DNA of 64,000 bases. Source: Cryptomeria japonica (Eukaryota; Streptophyta; Pinopsida; Cupressales; Cupressaceae). The stretch is taken from contig NC_081414.1 of the NCBI RefSeq assembly GCF_030272615.1, positions 305,120,164 to 305,184,163 of the forward strand. Reading direction: 5' to 3'. The notes beneath the pieces are model-generated. The model was not told the DNA's origin, searched no databases, and saw only the letters and a program-made list of their open reading frames with translations. Within the stretch, counting starts at the first letter, position 1; each line of letters begins with the position of its first letter. A program made the position numbers and the translations under genes. Positions 47,993-59,849 of this stretch are shown here, piece after piece.

Positions 47993-49974
47993 AGAGACAT
48001 GTCTCTACGTGGACATGATCCACGTGTGATGTCCCCATCTAAACAATCAAAACATGTTAATGCCCGCTCTAAAATAGAATTTAATAATAAACAATAATAA
48101 TACAATTAAAATATAAAAATATCTATATAAAACCAATTCCTTGTATAGAAAGCCTTTTGACTGATTTCAGATGCATAAAACAATTCACATATAATTCAGA
48201 TGCTATACCTCATACAGGGAATATTTTCTGATTATTTCTATTGTTAATCCTTGGAGCTGATATTTACAGTTGGGGCCTTTTCCTTGTGGGCCCCACTTCT
48301 CCCTTCTTAATGGCTGGTAGCTGAAGATAATGGAAGGACCCAAGAAAACACAAATAAAAATTTCTCAACTCACTTGTTCGTTGAGCTTGATTGCTGCTGC
48401 TATTTCAAGTGTCTAGCATATCAAATGGTAATCTTTGTGGCAGACCTGATCTGACACATGTCAGAATGGTGTCCCTAGCAACAATATAAAGTCCTTCAAA
48501 CTCTTCTGAAGTGAAATACGAATCACACACTGAGCCATATAACTTCTTGTCTTCACTCACACATAACACAATTTTAAGGCATATCGTTTCCTATGCTGTC
48601 GAAATAATAATCTTCAGAAATATTATTGGCCACGCTCAAGTATTCATCGGATGCCATAACACATAAGCCCGATCAGGAAAATATTCAGTCACCACATAAT
48701 TCATATAAACTATCTAACCGACAAATAACTAAATGGTGCGATTAAGCATCCAGTGTTTATTAACCTATTTGGATTTGAAGGCTAATCAATTACATAGTGA
48801 GGGGATGTGAATCTAATCGATTATCATAAAGTTAATGAAATGGTGCGATCAAGGATAGATAAGAGAAGCGATTACAAAAAGGCAAGAGACGTGTCTCTTT
48901 AGACGCTATTCCTCATCATACATTAAGATGATTCGAATTCTTTCCAAGGGGGAAGGAATAAGGTGGTTTATGAGTGGTATCGGTATTTGAATTTGCTCTA
49001 GTCGAACATCTGCCTTAGGCACATTCAGGTTGTATGGATTAGAGGAATGGAATTGGAAATCAGAGACGACACCATTTGCTGTAAGGGAAGAATATATGAT
49101 TTATCTTTGCGTCTGAATGCTCAAGTAGAATAACAGAAGTCTGAATCAGCATTCAACCAAATCTCTTAAAAGATCACAGTTAGAACAGAATTCATCACGT
49201 AAGCAAGAGGATCTTGTATATCAGGAACAGCGATAGTCGACATCTCATCAATCCATTACTGGAGACAGATATTAGTTTGACAAGGACCTGAAGCAGTGAT
49301 CAACATACTACTTCAGTTTAACTGTCTTGTATCATCATCAAGGATGATGACAGAGATTGTTTGCACAGTATACTGCGCATATATTTCAAGGAGATATCAG
49401 AGATAACAGTTGACCCGTACATCAATATTGATATATTCTTTTAATCTTGTATAACATAAGATTCATCCTATACATACCAACATATTACGAACTGTTTACA
49501 TATCAGTAATTCATTACAATTGCAATCCATATACATAAGACTTACACAGTTAGTTGAGCACTGGGAGCACTATCCTTATGCAAGCTCGGTCAACAATCCA
49601 ATTCTTGCATAAAGGGAAAGGTGCAAATGTGGTGTGTTGGAAGACAATCGTTATATATATTTAATTGTAAGAGCGTTGTCAATGAAAGCATTATATCAGA
49701 GGAAGTGACAGCAAGAGATTTGGATTATGTATCATCTACTCCCAAGAAACTATCAAGATAAGTTTAATCCTCTAAATTATTCTTAGAATTTTAAGTTAAA
49801 TATTATAAGGAAATATATTCAATTTTGATAAAGTTATATTTATCAATATATTACGGCTCTCACTTTAAGTTAAAAATGTTGTTTCAGGACTAAATGATGG
49901 TAAACCCCAAAAGGGGACATTACACCACGTAGAGGCATGCCTCTACGAAGGCATGTCTCTCTTCTTATATAAGG
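47993..49974 (+). promoter_or_regulatory. CO1 LTR promoter with CATG-centred palindromes, split by the solo LTR
   Basis: Left of the insertion are AGAGACATGTCTCT (47,993-48,006, a perfect palindrome) and GTGGACATGATCCAC. Right of it are CGTAGAGGCATGCCTCTACG (49,928-49,947, a perfect 20-bp palindrome) and AGGCATGTCTCT, then a TATA box (TTATATAAGG, 49,965-49,974). Before the insertion the four palindromic units stood side by side about 20 bp upstream of the TATA box, an enhancer-like arrangement by inference. Confidence 0.6.
48025..49924. mobile_element. 1.9-kb solo LTR inside the CO1 5' LTR
   Basis: Starts TGTGATGTCCCC and ends GGGGACATTACA, giving a 12-bp inverted end with one mismatch. It is flanked by CCACG at 48,020-48,024 and 49,925-49,929. 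No coding region, primer site or internal repeat of the ends is seen, so it is best read as a solo LTR; a non-autonomous DNA element with 5-bp duplications is less likely. Confidence 0.75.
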
Positions 49975-50260
49975 AGGGAGACAATCGTATTGTGGACATA
50001 CAAAATAATTACAGTGCAGAAATAATTACTGCCTCCCAGAATATTGCAGGCCATTTGCTGTTGGAAATTTAATACATTAATTGATTCTATTTTCATGTAA
50101 AATTGCAATAATATTAATATCAGTTTTAATTGATCATTGTACAGCAGTTCATGTTAAATTAATTGATATACAAAGGAATCCTTATATTGATATAAGAAGT
50201 GGAAATTGCATTAATAAGATTTAAAAGATCCCATATTCAAATCTGATATAAACATTAACA

Positions 50261-50276
50261 TGGTATCAGAGCCAGG
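50261..50276 (+). other. CO1 primer-binding site (initiator tRNA-Met)
   Basis: TGGTATCAGAGCCAGG, the standard primer site of plant copia elements, directly after the LTR. Confidence 0.95.
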
Positions 50277-50361
50277 TTTAAGGAAGATCCAATCAGATTT
50301 GAGTCTAAAGGCAGTCAAAATTTATCATTTGAATTTATTCAAAACACATACTCTTCTCCTA

Positions 50362-51165
50362 ATGGCCAATGGTGTTAGATTCGAGGATCGTCTTGAAGGC
50401 GCCTCCAACTTTGTCTCATGGAAATTCATAATTATGATCACATTAAGAGAGCAAGAGTTAGAAGCCTTTGTAGAAAAGGAAACAACTATACCAGATGAAG
50501 AAGATGAGAAGAGACAATGGATAAAGAACAACAATAAGACCATGAAGCTGTTAGTAGACGCAGTCAAGGATCACGTAGTACCTATAATCTCCAAGTTAGA
50601 TACATCATTCAAAATGTTCTCAACATTAGAAAGCATGTATGAAATAAACAATACTAGCAGGGCTCTATCACTAAAACAGAAACTTGACCATATGAAGATG
50701 AACAAAGGAGAATCCATTACATTGTATTTCATGAGGATCACAGAATTAAAGGACCAACTCTCCACCATTGGTCACCTTGATAGATAGCAAGGAGCTAACT
50801 ATGTTAGCATTAAATGGATTACCTGCTTCATGGGAAGGATTCATACAAGGAATTAGTGCTCGCTCAAAACTTCCAAAATTTGATCGATTAAAAACAGATT
50901 GCATTCAAGAAGAATCCAGGCTAATTGCAAGGGGGGATGGTCATAGCCCTATCAATGAAGACATTCATGTGCTGAATTCCTCTTCACACAAAAAGGGAAA
51001 GAAAAAGAACGTCAAAAGGAAGAAGGACAAAGATTCAAGAGGAAAATACTCATCCAAGAGGAAGAGGGATATGACCAAAGTACAATGCTTCAGATGTGAC
51101 CAATATGGGCACTATGCCATAAAGTGTCCGGACAGACCAAGACCTCAAGCTAGTGTTGTAGAAGT
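50362..51165 (+). pseudogene. CO1 gag
   Basis: Start chosen at MANGVRFEDRLEGASNF (ATG at 50,362), because the preceding open codons are primer site and leader. The copia gag core follows (NFVSWKFIIMITLREQELE, ALSLKQKLDHMKMNKGESI). A one-base shift near 50,770-50,785 ends this frame at 50,787; the continuation (DSKELTMLALNGLPASW) is in the next frame. The knuckle CFRCDQYGHYAIKC (CX2CX4HX4C) is intact at about 51,087-51,130. Gag forms the particle and binds the RNA. Confidence 0.85.
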
Positions 51166-52215
51166 TAGTAAGTCAAGAATAGAGAATGATTCAGAGAAAC
51201 TTGTGTTCTACTCAGCTCTTTCAAGTCAAGTATCAACTAACCCTAATACCTGGGTAATTGATAGTGGAGCATCACGTCACATTACAAGATTCAAAGAACA
51301 CCTTGATAGCCTAATAGAAAATTTTGATGAGGAAGTAACTATTGGGGATGATTCAAGTTATCCTGTAAAAGGAATTGGGACCTGTACTATAAACCTAAAT
51401 TTAGGCATCTCCCTTCAACTCACAGATGCATTATATGTCCCAGGGATAAAGAGAAATTTAGTCTCCATTTCAGCACTTGAAGACAAAGGATATAGAATCA
51501 CCTTTATGGAAGGAAAGGTCTTGGCATGGCCAAAGAACTCAACCATCAAGAAGGCCTATACTATTGGAGTAAGACGTGGGTGCCTCTACAAACTTTGTAT
51601 TTCCTCCTCTCAAGCTTTAATGCATGAGTCAACAAGCACAAGCGAAATTTGGCACAGGAGGTTAGGACATCTTCATTTCCGAGCTCTCCCTTCAATTGAA
51701 AAAATGGTGATAGGTCTACCTAAACTAAAGCAAAATCATGAAGGAACATGCAAAGGATGTGCTCTAGGGAAAAACACAAAAGTTACGTTTCACACCAGTG
51801 ATAGCAAATCTAAAAATGTGTTAGAAATTATTCATTTTGATTTATGTGGACCCATGTCTATAACCTCTTTAGGAGGATTTTTGTATTATGTTATCTTTGT
51901 AGATGATTTCTCTAGGAAGACATGGATATATTTTTAAAATGTAAAGAGTCAGAAGAAATCCTTATGAGATTTAAGGAATTCAAGGCTCTAGTAGAAAATA
52001 TATCTGGTATGAGATTAAAATACTAAGAACAAATAATGGGGGGGAATATACTTCAGATAACTTTAAAAACTTTTGTAGAAATGCTGGGATTAAGGAGTAT
52101 ACAATTCCTTATAATCCTCAACAAAATGGAGTGGCAGAGAGGAAGAATAGAACTATTGTAGAAGCTGCTAGAGCTATGATGTATGATCAAAACTTAGAAA
52201 CTTCTTTTTGGGTTG
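51166..52215 (+). pseudogene. CO1 protease and first part of integrase
   Basis: The protease motif is WVIDSGASRHIT (about 51,250). The pre-integrase zinc domain follows: IWHRRLGHLHF and CKGCALGKN give the HHCC pattern. The integrase core starts with Asp in HFDLCGPM. The frame stops at 51,937 and is continued in other frames: the second catalytic block reads RTNNGGEY near 52,030, with Asn where the catalytic Asp stands (usually TDNGGEF/Y), and the third is NPQQNGVAERKN. HP2 then interrupts at 52,215. Confidence 0.85.
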
Positions 52216-53267
52216 TGTTGACGTGTATTTTGTACACAATCATACACAGAATAAAATACCCAAGGGTACCTTATCCTCTCTTGAATAAAGCCTCTGATTG
52301 CTGAAGATGTCGCAAAAAAGGATCAATCAGGGTGACTCCAATGTTCTTTTATGTAGGGTCTCTACGTGTGGATAAGCACCAGTGGTCGTTGTGAATGCTG
52401 TTTCATCAAGGGGCCTTACGTCCTCCGAGCTGTAGGAACAGGATTTCCCTAAACTAATAAGTTCTCAAAAGATCAAAAGGTAGGGTTTGCAAGGGATAAA
52501 TTCTAATCTAATCCTAAGAATGACCCAATGTAGGCTAGACTTGGTAAGATTCTACCAATTTCAATATTGCCATGAAATAACAACCCAACTGAAATTGATG
52601 CGATCTTCTAAGGTAACAAATGATTTTTCAATTCATCAAGGATCATAGACACTACCACAAAGGCAGATATCCAAAGCTCAATGACGATTGAAGGTTTAAG
52701 TAATTCAAGTCTCTCTAGTTGACCACACAAGGCGTTCCTACAATCAGTAAGAAGCTAGTGGTTTGGAATGTGAATCTCACCAAAGATCAAGCCCAACACT
52801 TAGTCCTTCAAACTTAAATACTACTTCGACTGAGAATGATTCAAGAAAACAAACAACCATGAAGATAGCCACAAGAATTGCAATAAAACACCATAACTTC
52901 AATATTTTATTGATCCCAAAGCTAAAATAGACAACAATTGCTTGAAATTCTTTCTTCAAAACTCAATCTTGCTACAAAATAACTTTCTTCTCTCCAAAAG
53001 CTCTAATCTTCTAACTATTTCTTATTGCTCACTATTTCTAATTACAAAATAAAAATGAATGAGGGTATATATAGCATCCTCAATTACAATGAACGGCCCA
53101 GATCAAAAGAAGATCAACGGCTGAGATTCTGACACCTAAACCCTAATTAGGGTTTGATTACAAAAGTTCCCTTTTTATTGAACAATATTAAATGCATAGC
53201 CAAATATTTAATTGGCACAAAAATCTAGGAAACATAGACCAATGATAATTAAGGTGCCACATCATCT

Positions 53268-56200
53268 ACAACAACCTCTCTTCTAGAACCTTATTCCCTT
53301 TCCAATGCTCCTTTTTAGCATATGCAATGAATCTGGACACGATTCCCTCAATCTCAGCAATAGGAATCTCGGGAAGATTCCTCATTCATTCCTCCAAGTG
53401 AATAATCTGATCAAAGGCCTTGAGAAGAGCTGCGTCCCATTCAGGTTCGAGTTCCTTGATTTTCTCAATCAGGAGCATAGTAGCAAGCATTTGATCCCTT
53501 TGCTCATCTGTGATAACATTCTCATCTTTGCAAAAGATGACCTTGACCCTTTCTTCCAACTCTTGAAGATCCACATCTATCTCAACTTCGATCCTTTTGC
53601 CAAGGATAGTACATTAAACCCCAAACACCTTGTCTTGGATTGGATGGATGACCTCCTCCACTTGGTTGCATTTGGCGCTGGTGTCCTCAAAAAGAACTTC
53701 CTTCATCTGGAGTAAGGTTGACCACTGGAGTAAATTATGAGCTCCTCCATCCATTATCTTTTCTTGTGCTAAGGTCTTCCTTGGTGTTTGCCTGATTACT
53801 TGAAGAACAGGAATGATAACATCTTTAGTATGAGCAAAGGCGGCTACTGTTATCATTAGGTTGTGGATGATCTCAAGGACCTGGATAGCCCGATGAATGG
53901 TCTACATCATTCTTGTTGCAAACTCAATGGCAACTGTATGGGATTTGTCAATCCAAGAGCTCATAAGCTGGACCAAGCTCTTAACTTTCTCTGCTTCACC
54001 AACTGATTCAAGGGGAAGTGCTTGCACAGGAGATACTGCTGGATCCTGACGTCCCAAAGGCTGACTGAGGTGGCTAAAGTAGCCTCTCCAAGCACCTCTC
54101 TCTCTCTCAAGTTTTCTATTCTTTTCCATTTCTTCTCTAGGCTTGTCTTTAAGTGCCTCAAATGAATCAGTGGCCTCATCTAGTGTCTGCTCGGCTGTGA
54201 GTGGACCAAGCTCAATGGTTTCTACATCATATTCTTCTGCAAGGATTTCACCCTCGTACTTGTCCACTGCCGGTGTAGCTATCTGCAACTTCTTGGATCC
54301 TGTCTCATCCCTGATCATCTTGGACATCTTGGTAGCCTTCCTTCTTTCTGTCACTTCCTGAGAATTTCCAACAAGGCTTTCTAAATCAATTACATTATCT
54401 TCATCTTCGATCACAATCACCCTTGTTAGTCTCTCCTTCAACCAATCTGGAATGGCAGACCTTGTCTCTCTAACTTGTATTTCTTTAGGTAGTGGCTCTT
54501 CTTTCCGGAGAGGAGACATCGCTTCATCATCATTCTTGTCTTCATGTAGCTCATTGACCTGGGGAGATGGACTTGATGAACGTTGAGATGCCTGTCCTTC
54601 TCCATGTTTATCATTCTGAACCATTGATTCCATAGATTCCTCCACTTCAAGTGTCCTCTTCTCTTGTCGAGAAGATGTGCCAGATGAGCAATCTTGATTG
54701 GCTTCTTGCTTCTTCTTGGAAGATTCTCTTTTCTCAGGTCTTTCCTTCCTCTTCGCACCTCTAGGATGAGGATTGCCTTCACTTACGCTTCTGGGGTGAG
54801 GATTGCCTTCGCTTGTGCTTCTAGGATGAGGATGGCCTTCACTTGCGCTTGCTCCTTCTGCCGACCTTTCCTCCAAAGTAAAAGTCATAGGTATGTTTTG
54901 CTCTCTCAACTTTTGATGTTGCACATCAACCCATCTGCGAGTACAGGACAAAACTGGGGCCATCAAAGCTTTTAAGTCCACAACCTCAGGTTCATTCCAA
55001 TCTATCTTTACTGCCTTGTCCTCTCTATCATAGGATGACTGGAGGTGCCTGCCACTGTCCTGAGCTTGATCGGCCACTCTGTAAACTTTGCATTTCCGAA
55101 TGAAATCCAAAGGCAATATGGAATGCATCTTTCTTTTCACTTCTAAATCATCTGAGAGATTCATCCAAAAGTCCTCTACCTGACATTCATGCTTGTATTT
55201 TCTACCAACTGTCTCTTCTATATACCCATAAGGATCAAAACTCTCCCTCAATGAAAAGAATGAAAATGAATATAAGGCCAACTCTCTTTCCGCTTCATCT
55301 AAAGCTAGAGCATTAGGACATACCTCAACTGAATTCCCTAGTATGATAGGTACAGGAATCCCATTTCCATGCCTGTGTCTGAATGCCTTCGCATAAGCTG
55401 CCAACTGCCTAGTCACCTCAAGTAGTACTATCCTGTTTGTCGGATATCTTGGCAACATATATGGAGGTGAAGGACACCCATGAACTCTAATATATGTAAA
55501 CTTCTGGAATTGGATAAACCAGGCACCATACCTCTTTACAAGTTCTTGTGCCTCCTGAGATAGCCGATTATGAATCCCGCCTTGCAGTGTCCTGGTGATG
55601 TTCATTGTGAAGGTATCATTGATTAACTTGTAGTTACTTCCTGGTGGATGATGCAAATGAACATAAGAGTCACAAACTCTGACTTCTCCAGGTCCTCTTC
55701 CAATCACTCCTCTGTGGGGTAGTCCTGCATATTCAAAACTCTTGATCAAGGCATACATGATGTACGAGCTCATGTGGAAGGATTTAGTAGCCTTCAGTCT
55801 TCTCAACTGCACGTCCAAGCAATGGCTAATAATTCTAGCCCAATGAATTGTTCCTTTTCCTTGAACTATCACTTGGATGAAGAAGAACATCCACTTCTCA
55901 AAATAGAAGGCTTGAGGAGCCCCTGTAACTCGATTAAGTAAGGTTATCAAATCTCTGTACTCCTCCTGGAAGTCAATCCTATGTGGTGTGTTGGGAATCT
56001 TGCTTAGGCGAGGACGACTTTTGAGTAACCAATTCTTGTTGATGATGCTCAAGCAAGTGTCTGGATCATCCTCGTACATGGATCTAGCTCCTTCCAAGCT
56101 TTTGTAAATCATATCTTTATGTTCTGGTAGATGAAGAGCTTCACTGATAGCCTCATCTGAAAGATAAGCCAAAGTGTTTCCTTCCTTGGACACGATCGAT

Positions 56201-56493
56201 CTTGACTGTGGGTCGTAATGGCGGGCACACTCGATCATCAGCTCATGGCACTGGATTGCTGGAGGGAAGCCGACCGCCTTGATAATGCCACTTTCAATTA
56301 TTCTCCTTGCGACAGGTGATGGCTTTCCAATATAAGGGACCTCTCGAAACTTCTTCACACTGAAGTTTCCCAAGCTGGTATCTCCAATGTTGCTCCATTT
56401 TGACACGATCTTGGTCTCCATTTCTTCATTCCTTTGATCTTCCTTCATGAGGGCTGGACGACTGGTGGATGCTCCTGCCTTTGGGGTCGCCAT
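53268..56493 (-). pseudogene. HP-family long protein, unknown function, three in-frame stops
   Basis: The open part covers 56,526-53,902; I take the start at MATPKAGAST (56,493), after a plausible splice acceptor (TTGTGTAG|G). Beyond the TAG at 53,904 the same frame runs on through stops at about 53,616 and 53,388 to about 53,268, so the ancestral protein had about 1,075 residues. Residues 30-450 are a folded-looking domain (VPYIGKPSPVARRIIESG, LSDEAISEALHLPEH, FYFEKWMFFFIQVIVQGKG, RLKATKSFHMSSYIMYALIKS). Residues 530-720 are low-complexity, with three repeats of HPR(S/G)..SEGNP and charged runs. The rest is coiled coil. No transposase, RT or protease motif is seen. The ISEALHLP phrase recalls the extra ORF of GY1; a shared origin is a guess. 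Confidence 0.6.
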
Positions 56494-56674
56494 CTTGACA
56501 CCTACACAACATTTCATAATGAGCAATATACCTTGGAATGTAGAAATATAGATTGGATTTAAGCTTTAAATTTAGGAAACTTCATGATAAATCTTTGAAT
56601 TATCATTTCCTAAATACGATTATGCAATTGGAAATTCAAAATTTCAAAATTTCAAAATTGGGCTAGGAAGATCT

Positions 56675-56923
56675 TCACCATACCTCTCTTTGAGAACTAG
56701 CTCTAAAAAAAGATGCAAAAATTAAGAAATTCGCTAGGCAAAATGAAGATCGAAGTCTTCTAGCAAATGCACCTCCTTCATCAACTTCACCACCTTGTGG
56801 GTCTTCAATGCCTTGAGGAAAACTCGCCCCACCTCTAACAAAATTCGCACTCCTCCTTGGTTCAAAATTTGCACTTCTCCTTGGATGAGATTTCGCTCCT
56901 TCTATTGCTTCTCCAAATCGCAT
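56675..56923 (-). CDS. Short leader ORF upstream of the HP2 long frame
   Basis: An 82-codon frame starting about 50 bp after the TATA box, with two PRRSANF repeats. It ends where a splice donor-like AGAG|GTATGG occurs (about 56,683). With the acceptor near 56,500 it would be the first exon or a 5' leader; joined there it is not in frame with the MATPK start, so I favour a leader. Confidence 0.3.
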   Translation of the reverse strand: MRFGEAIEGAKSHPRRSANFEPRRSANFVRGGASFPQGIEDPQGGEVDEGGAFARRLRSSFCLANFLIFASFFRASSQREVW

Positions 56924-56970
56924 TTAAACAATGATTGAATGATGGATCAAAATGTTTCAAAATACCTCCC

Positions 56971-56980
56971 TTATATAGGC
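56971..56980 (-). promoter_or_regulatory. HP2 TATA box
   Basis: Minus strand GCCTATATAA, about 480 bp upstream of the long reading frame and about 340 bp downstream of the last hairpin core. Confidence 0.5.
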
Positions 56981-57309
56981 GCTCATGCATTGCAATTGCC
57001 CATAGGCCGACTTGAAAAATAAGCCTAAAATAAATAAAAAATAAATAAAAGAGGAGGCCGACCTTTATTAAAATAACATCCCAAGCGCTCTCTTTTTTAA
57101 TTTAATTTAATAATAATTAATTTAAATGCCTTTGTAATTAAAATTTCGATTTTTTAAAAGGCTAAATTAATTATTAAATGCCTTATGCGAACTCATTAAA
57201 TGCCCATTTTAATTAAAATATATTCCAAAGTTTTAGCGGATTTAGCATTTAATGCAATTCAAAAAATTTGGCGTCTAAGCATGGGAGATATTTGGGACAT
57301 CAACAACAT

Positions 57310-59407
57310 CGCTCTGGTCCTTGGGAGAGGGACAGGAGTGCCCATGCATTTTAGCCTTGTATTTCTCGCTTTTCACGTTCAAAGTCTTATCCTGGACGTC
57401 CAAAATGGCCTTTTCGCTTGGAATCTTGAGTTTGATTTATTCCATCTATGGAAGGAGTGTATCTTAAAACATTTTCGCCCTAGTCCCTTGGTGAGGGACA
57501 GGAGCGATCCACCTTTTGCTCTTGGTTCTTGTCTTTTCCAATCGCCAATTCATGTTGCAGGGCAATCAATGATCTTCCTTGTTTGTTTTATGCATGCCAA
57601 ACTCGTTTCTCCAATACCAAATGAGCTCTTCCAAGGATATTCGCCTTGGTCCTTCAGTGAAGGACAGGAGCGATTTTGTATTTGTGCTTAAGTTAGTCAA
57701 TTTTTTAGGGTTGGTTCCTTGTTCATCGCCGTTCGAAAGACATTTTTGACTTTGTACAACCTTGCTTTGGTGTGGCTTTGGAAGGGAATGATTGTTTTTG
57801 TGAAAATCGCCTTGGTCCTTGAGTGAAGGACAAGAGCGCCATTTAGTTCTTGGTACAAACCCTTGATCGTGTCAACTTCCAATTGCCTTCAAGGCGAAAA
57901 CGTCATTGCTTAATCCATCTTGAGTCTTGCAAACGAAAGTAACACTCCAAAATGTTAGGCAATAAGGCAAATTTGAAAATTTCGCTCTAGTCCCTTGGTG
58001 AGGGACAGGAGCGCCTTAGCCCATTTCATCAAGTTTTGTGGTTTTTTGTAACTTCGTTCTTCTTTGAAGCATTCCAAATATCATCGCCATCATGTGCCTT
58101 GGCTTGGATTCGACCAAATTTGGAAGGGAAGACTTTATAATGCATTTTTCGCCCTGGTCCCTGGGAGAGGGACAGGAGCGCCTTGGCCAATTTGGACTCC
58201 ACTTGTGCTTTGCAATCTTTCAAAATTATCTTCAATGGAGCGATTATGCCTTCCTTTACTCCTCTCAAACGAAAAACGCGCTTTACCTTGGCCAGAAACT
58301 TGTCTTGAGGGAAAATCGCTCTGGTCCCTGGGTGAGGGACAGGAGCTTCCTTTAAAATCGCCTTGGTCCCTGAGAGAGGGACAGGAGCGCCTTAGCCAAT
58401 TTGGATCGATTTTCTCCATTGTGGTCCATTCAAGTTATATTCAATGAGCAAAACATACTTTCCTTGTCCTTCTCAAATCGCGAAATCATTTAAATCTTGC
58501 AAGGATAAGGCAAACTTGGAATTCAAGCTCCGGTCCTTCAGTGAGGGACAGGAGCGATTTTGCAAATCCAAGCCTATTCGTCCTTTGTTAGGCTTCCAAA
58601 CTATCTTCAACGGGCTAAAAATACCTTCTTTCATTCGTTTCAATCACAAAACTACTTCGTCCTTGTAAGAAAATTGCACTTTTTAGAAAATCGCTTTGGA
58701 CCTTCAGCAAGGGACAGGAGCGCCTTTTTGCAACTTGGTATATTTCCTTGGTTGTCGACTACTCAAATTATATTCAATGGACAAAACATGCCCTCCTTGA
58801 TCTCTTCCAATCAAAAAATTGTCTTGGTCCTGCAAGGACAGTGCAAATTTGAAAATCAAGCTCCGGTCCTTCAGTGAAGGACAGGAGCGCCTTTGGTCCT
58901 TAAGGTCAAGTCTTTACAATTTTCATCTCAAACTTCCTTTGCTGAGAAAGATATCATCATTTTGCAAGCTATGAACAAAAGTCCAAATCCAAAAAAATGT
59001 CTAAGAAGGTGTGTTTGAAGAAAATCGCTTTGGTCCCTGGGTGAGGGACAGGAGCGATTTGTCCTTGCTGGGCCAAAAGTTCAATCTTTTGTTGCCAACG
59101 ACAAAGTCTGGATACTCCTTCATGCTCATTTCATCTTTCCTCGCGTCCTTGATGCTTTAGTTCGATCAACCAAGGCCCAAAATGATCTAAGAAAACCATT
59201 TCGCCCTGGTCCTTCAGTGAGGGACAGGAGCGATTTGGTCTTAAACTTTAAAAACTTGTCATTTTGAGTCCTCAAAATCTTCAAAACCTTCGATTCACGT
59301 TTGATCATATCCCCTGGCGACCCTGCACAAAACAATTAAGACAAGTCAATAACCAAGATGCACAAAATATTAATTTCGCCCTGGTCCCTGAGAGAGGGAC
59401 AGGAGCG
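57310..59407. repeat. HP2 hairpin array: 14 copies of a 31-bp core
   Basis: Core: CGC(C/T)(C/T)TGGTCC at the left, GG(G/A)ACAGGAGCG at the right, variable loop. Starts: 57,310; 57,476; 57,642; 57,808; 57,983; 58,150; 58,317; 58,359; 58,525; 58,692; 58,859; 59,026; 59,202; 59,377. Intervals are 166-167 or 175-176 bp, with one exception of 42 bp (a local duplication). Centres are of types CCCTGGGAGAGGG, CCCTTGGTGAGGG and CCTTCAGTGAAGG; each keeps the stem. Confidence 0.95.
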
Positions 59408-59833
59408 ATTTTGCCCTTATAAGCCAAAGTATCAAAAATTTAGGTCTTCAAATCACTTCATCATGCAGGGCTAAGTCATCTTCAAGTCCAGGAATCGGTT
59501 ACCTTGCTTCCAAAATTTGGTTAGAGTTTGCCCAGACAAAATGAATAATTCCATCATTAAAATGCTAACCCCTAGACCTAACTTGAATTTGCCCTCAAAA
59601 TCCTAACTTGACCCATCCTGAGACATACTCAACTTCCTGACAGACTCAAGCTATTTCAAAATTGCAATCTCCGTGAGGATGCTTAATAATCATTCAAAAT
59701 TAGACTGGACTCGGCTTGAAAATATCAAAAGGCAACTCCTAAGGCTTAACCCTAGTCCAGACGACTCACTCACTTACTCAAAATCCTAAAAGCGGAGAGA
59801 AGAACAAGCAAAACAAAAGCAAAAAGAGGGGGT

Positions 59834-59849
59834 CCCCATTTTAATGGGG
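59834..59849. repeat. HP2 terminal hairpin
   Basis: CCCCATTTTAATGGGG, 23 bp inside the element end; counterpart of 44,446-44,462 in HP1. Confidence 0.75.

Larger units (their letters stand above)
47600..50260 (+). repeat. CO1 5' LTR (interrupted by a solo LTR)
   Basis: Ends at about 50,260, directly before the primer site. Without the inserted 1.9 kb and its duplication it is about 0.76 kb. The start is approximate because the partner LTR lies outside the window. Confidence 0.55.

Noticed and set aside
53386-53715. Plus-strand 136-codon ORF at 53,305-53,715
   Set aside because: It is the complement of the HP2 long reading frame, which has the better coding character.
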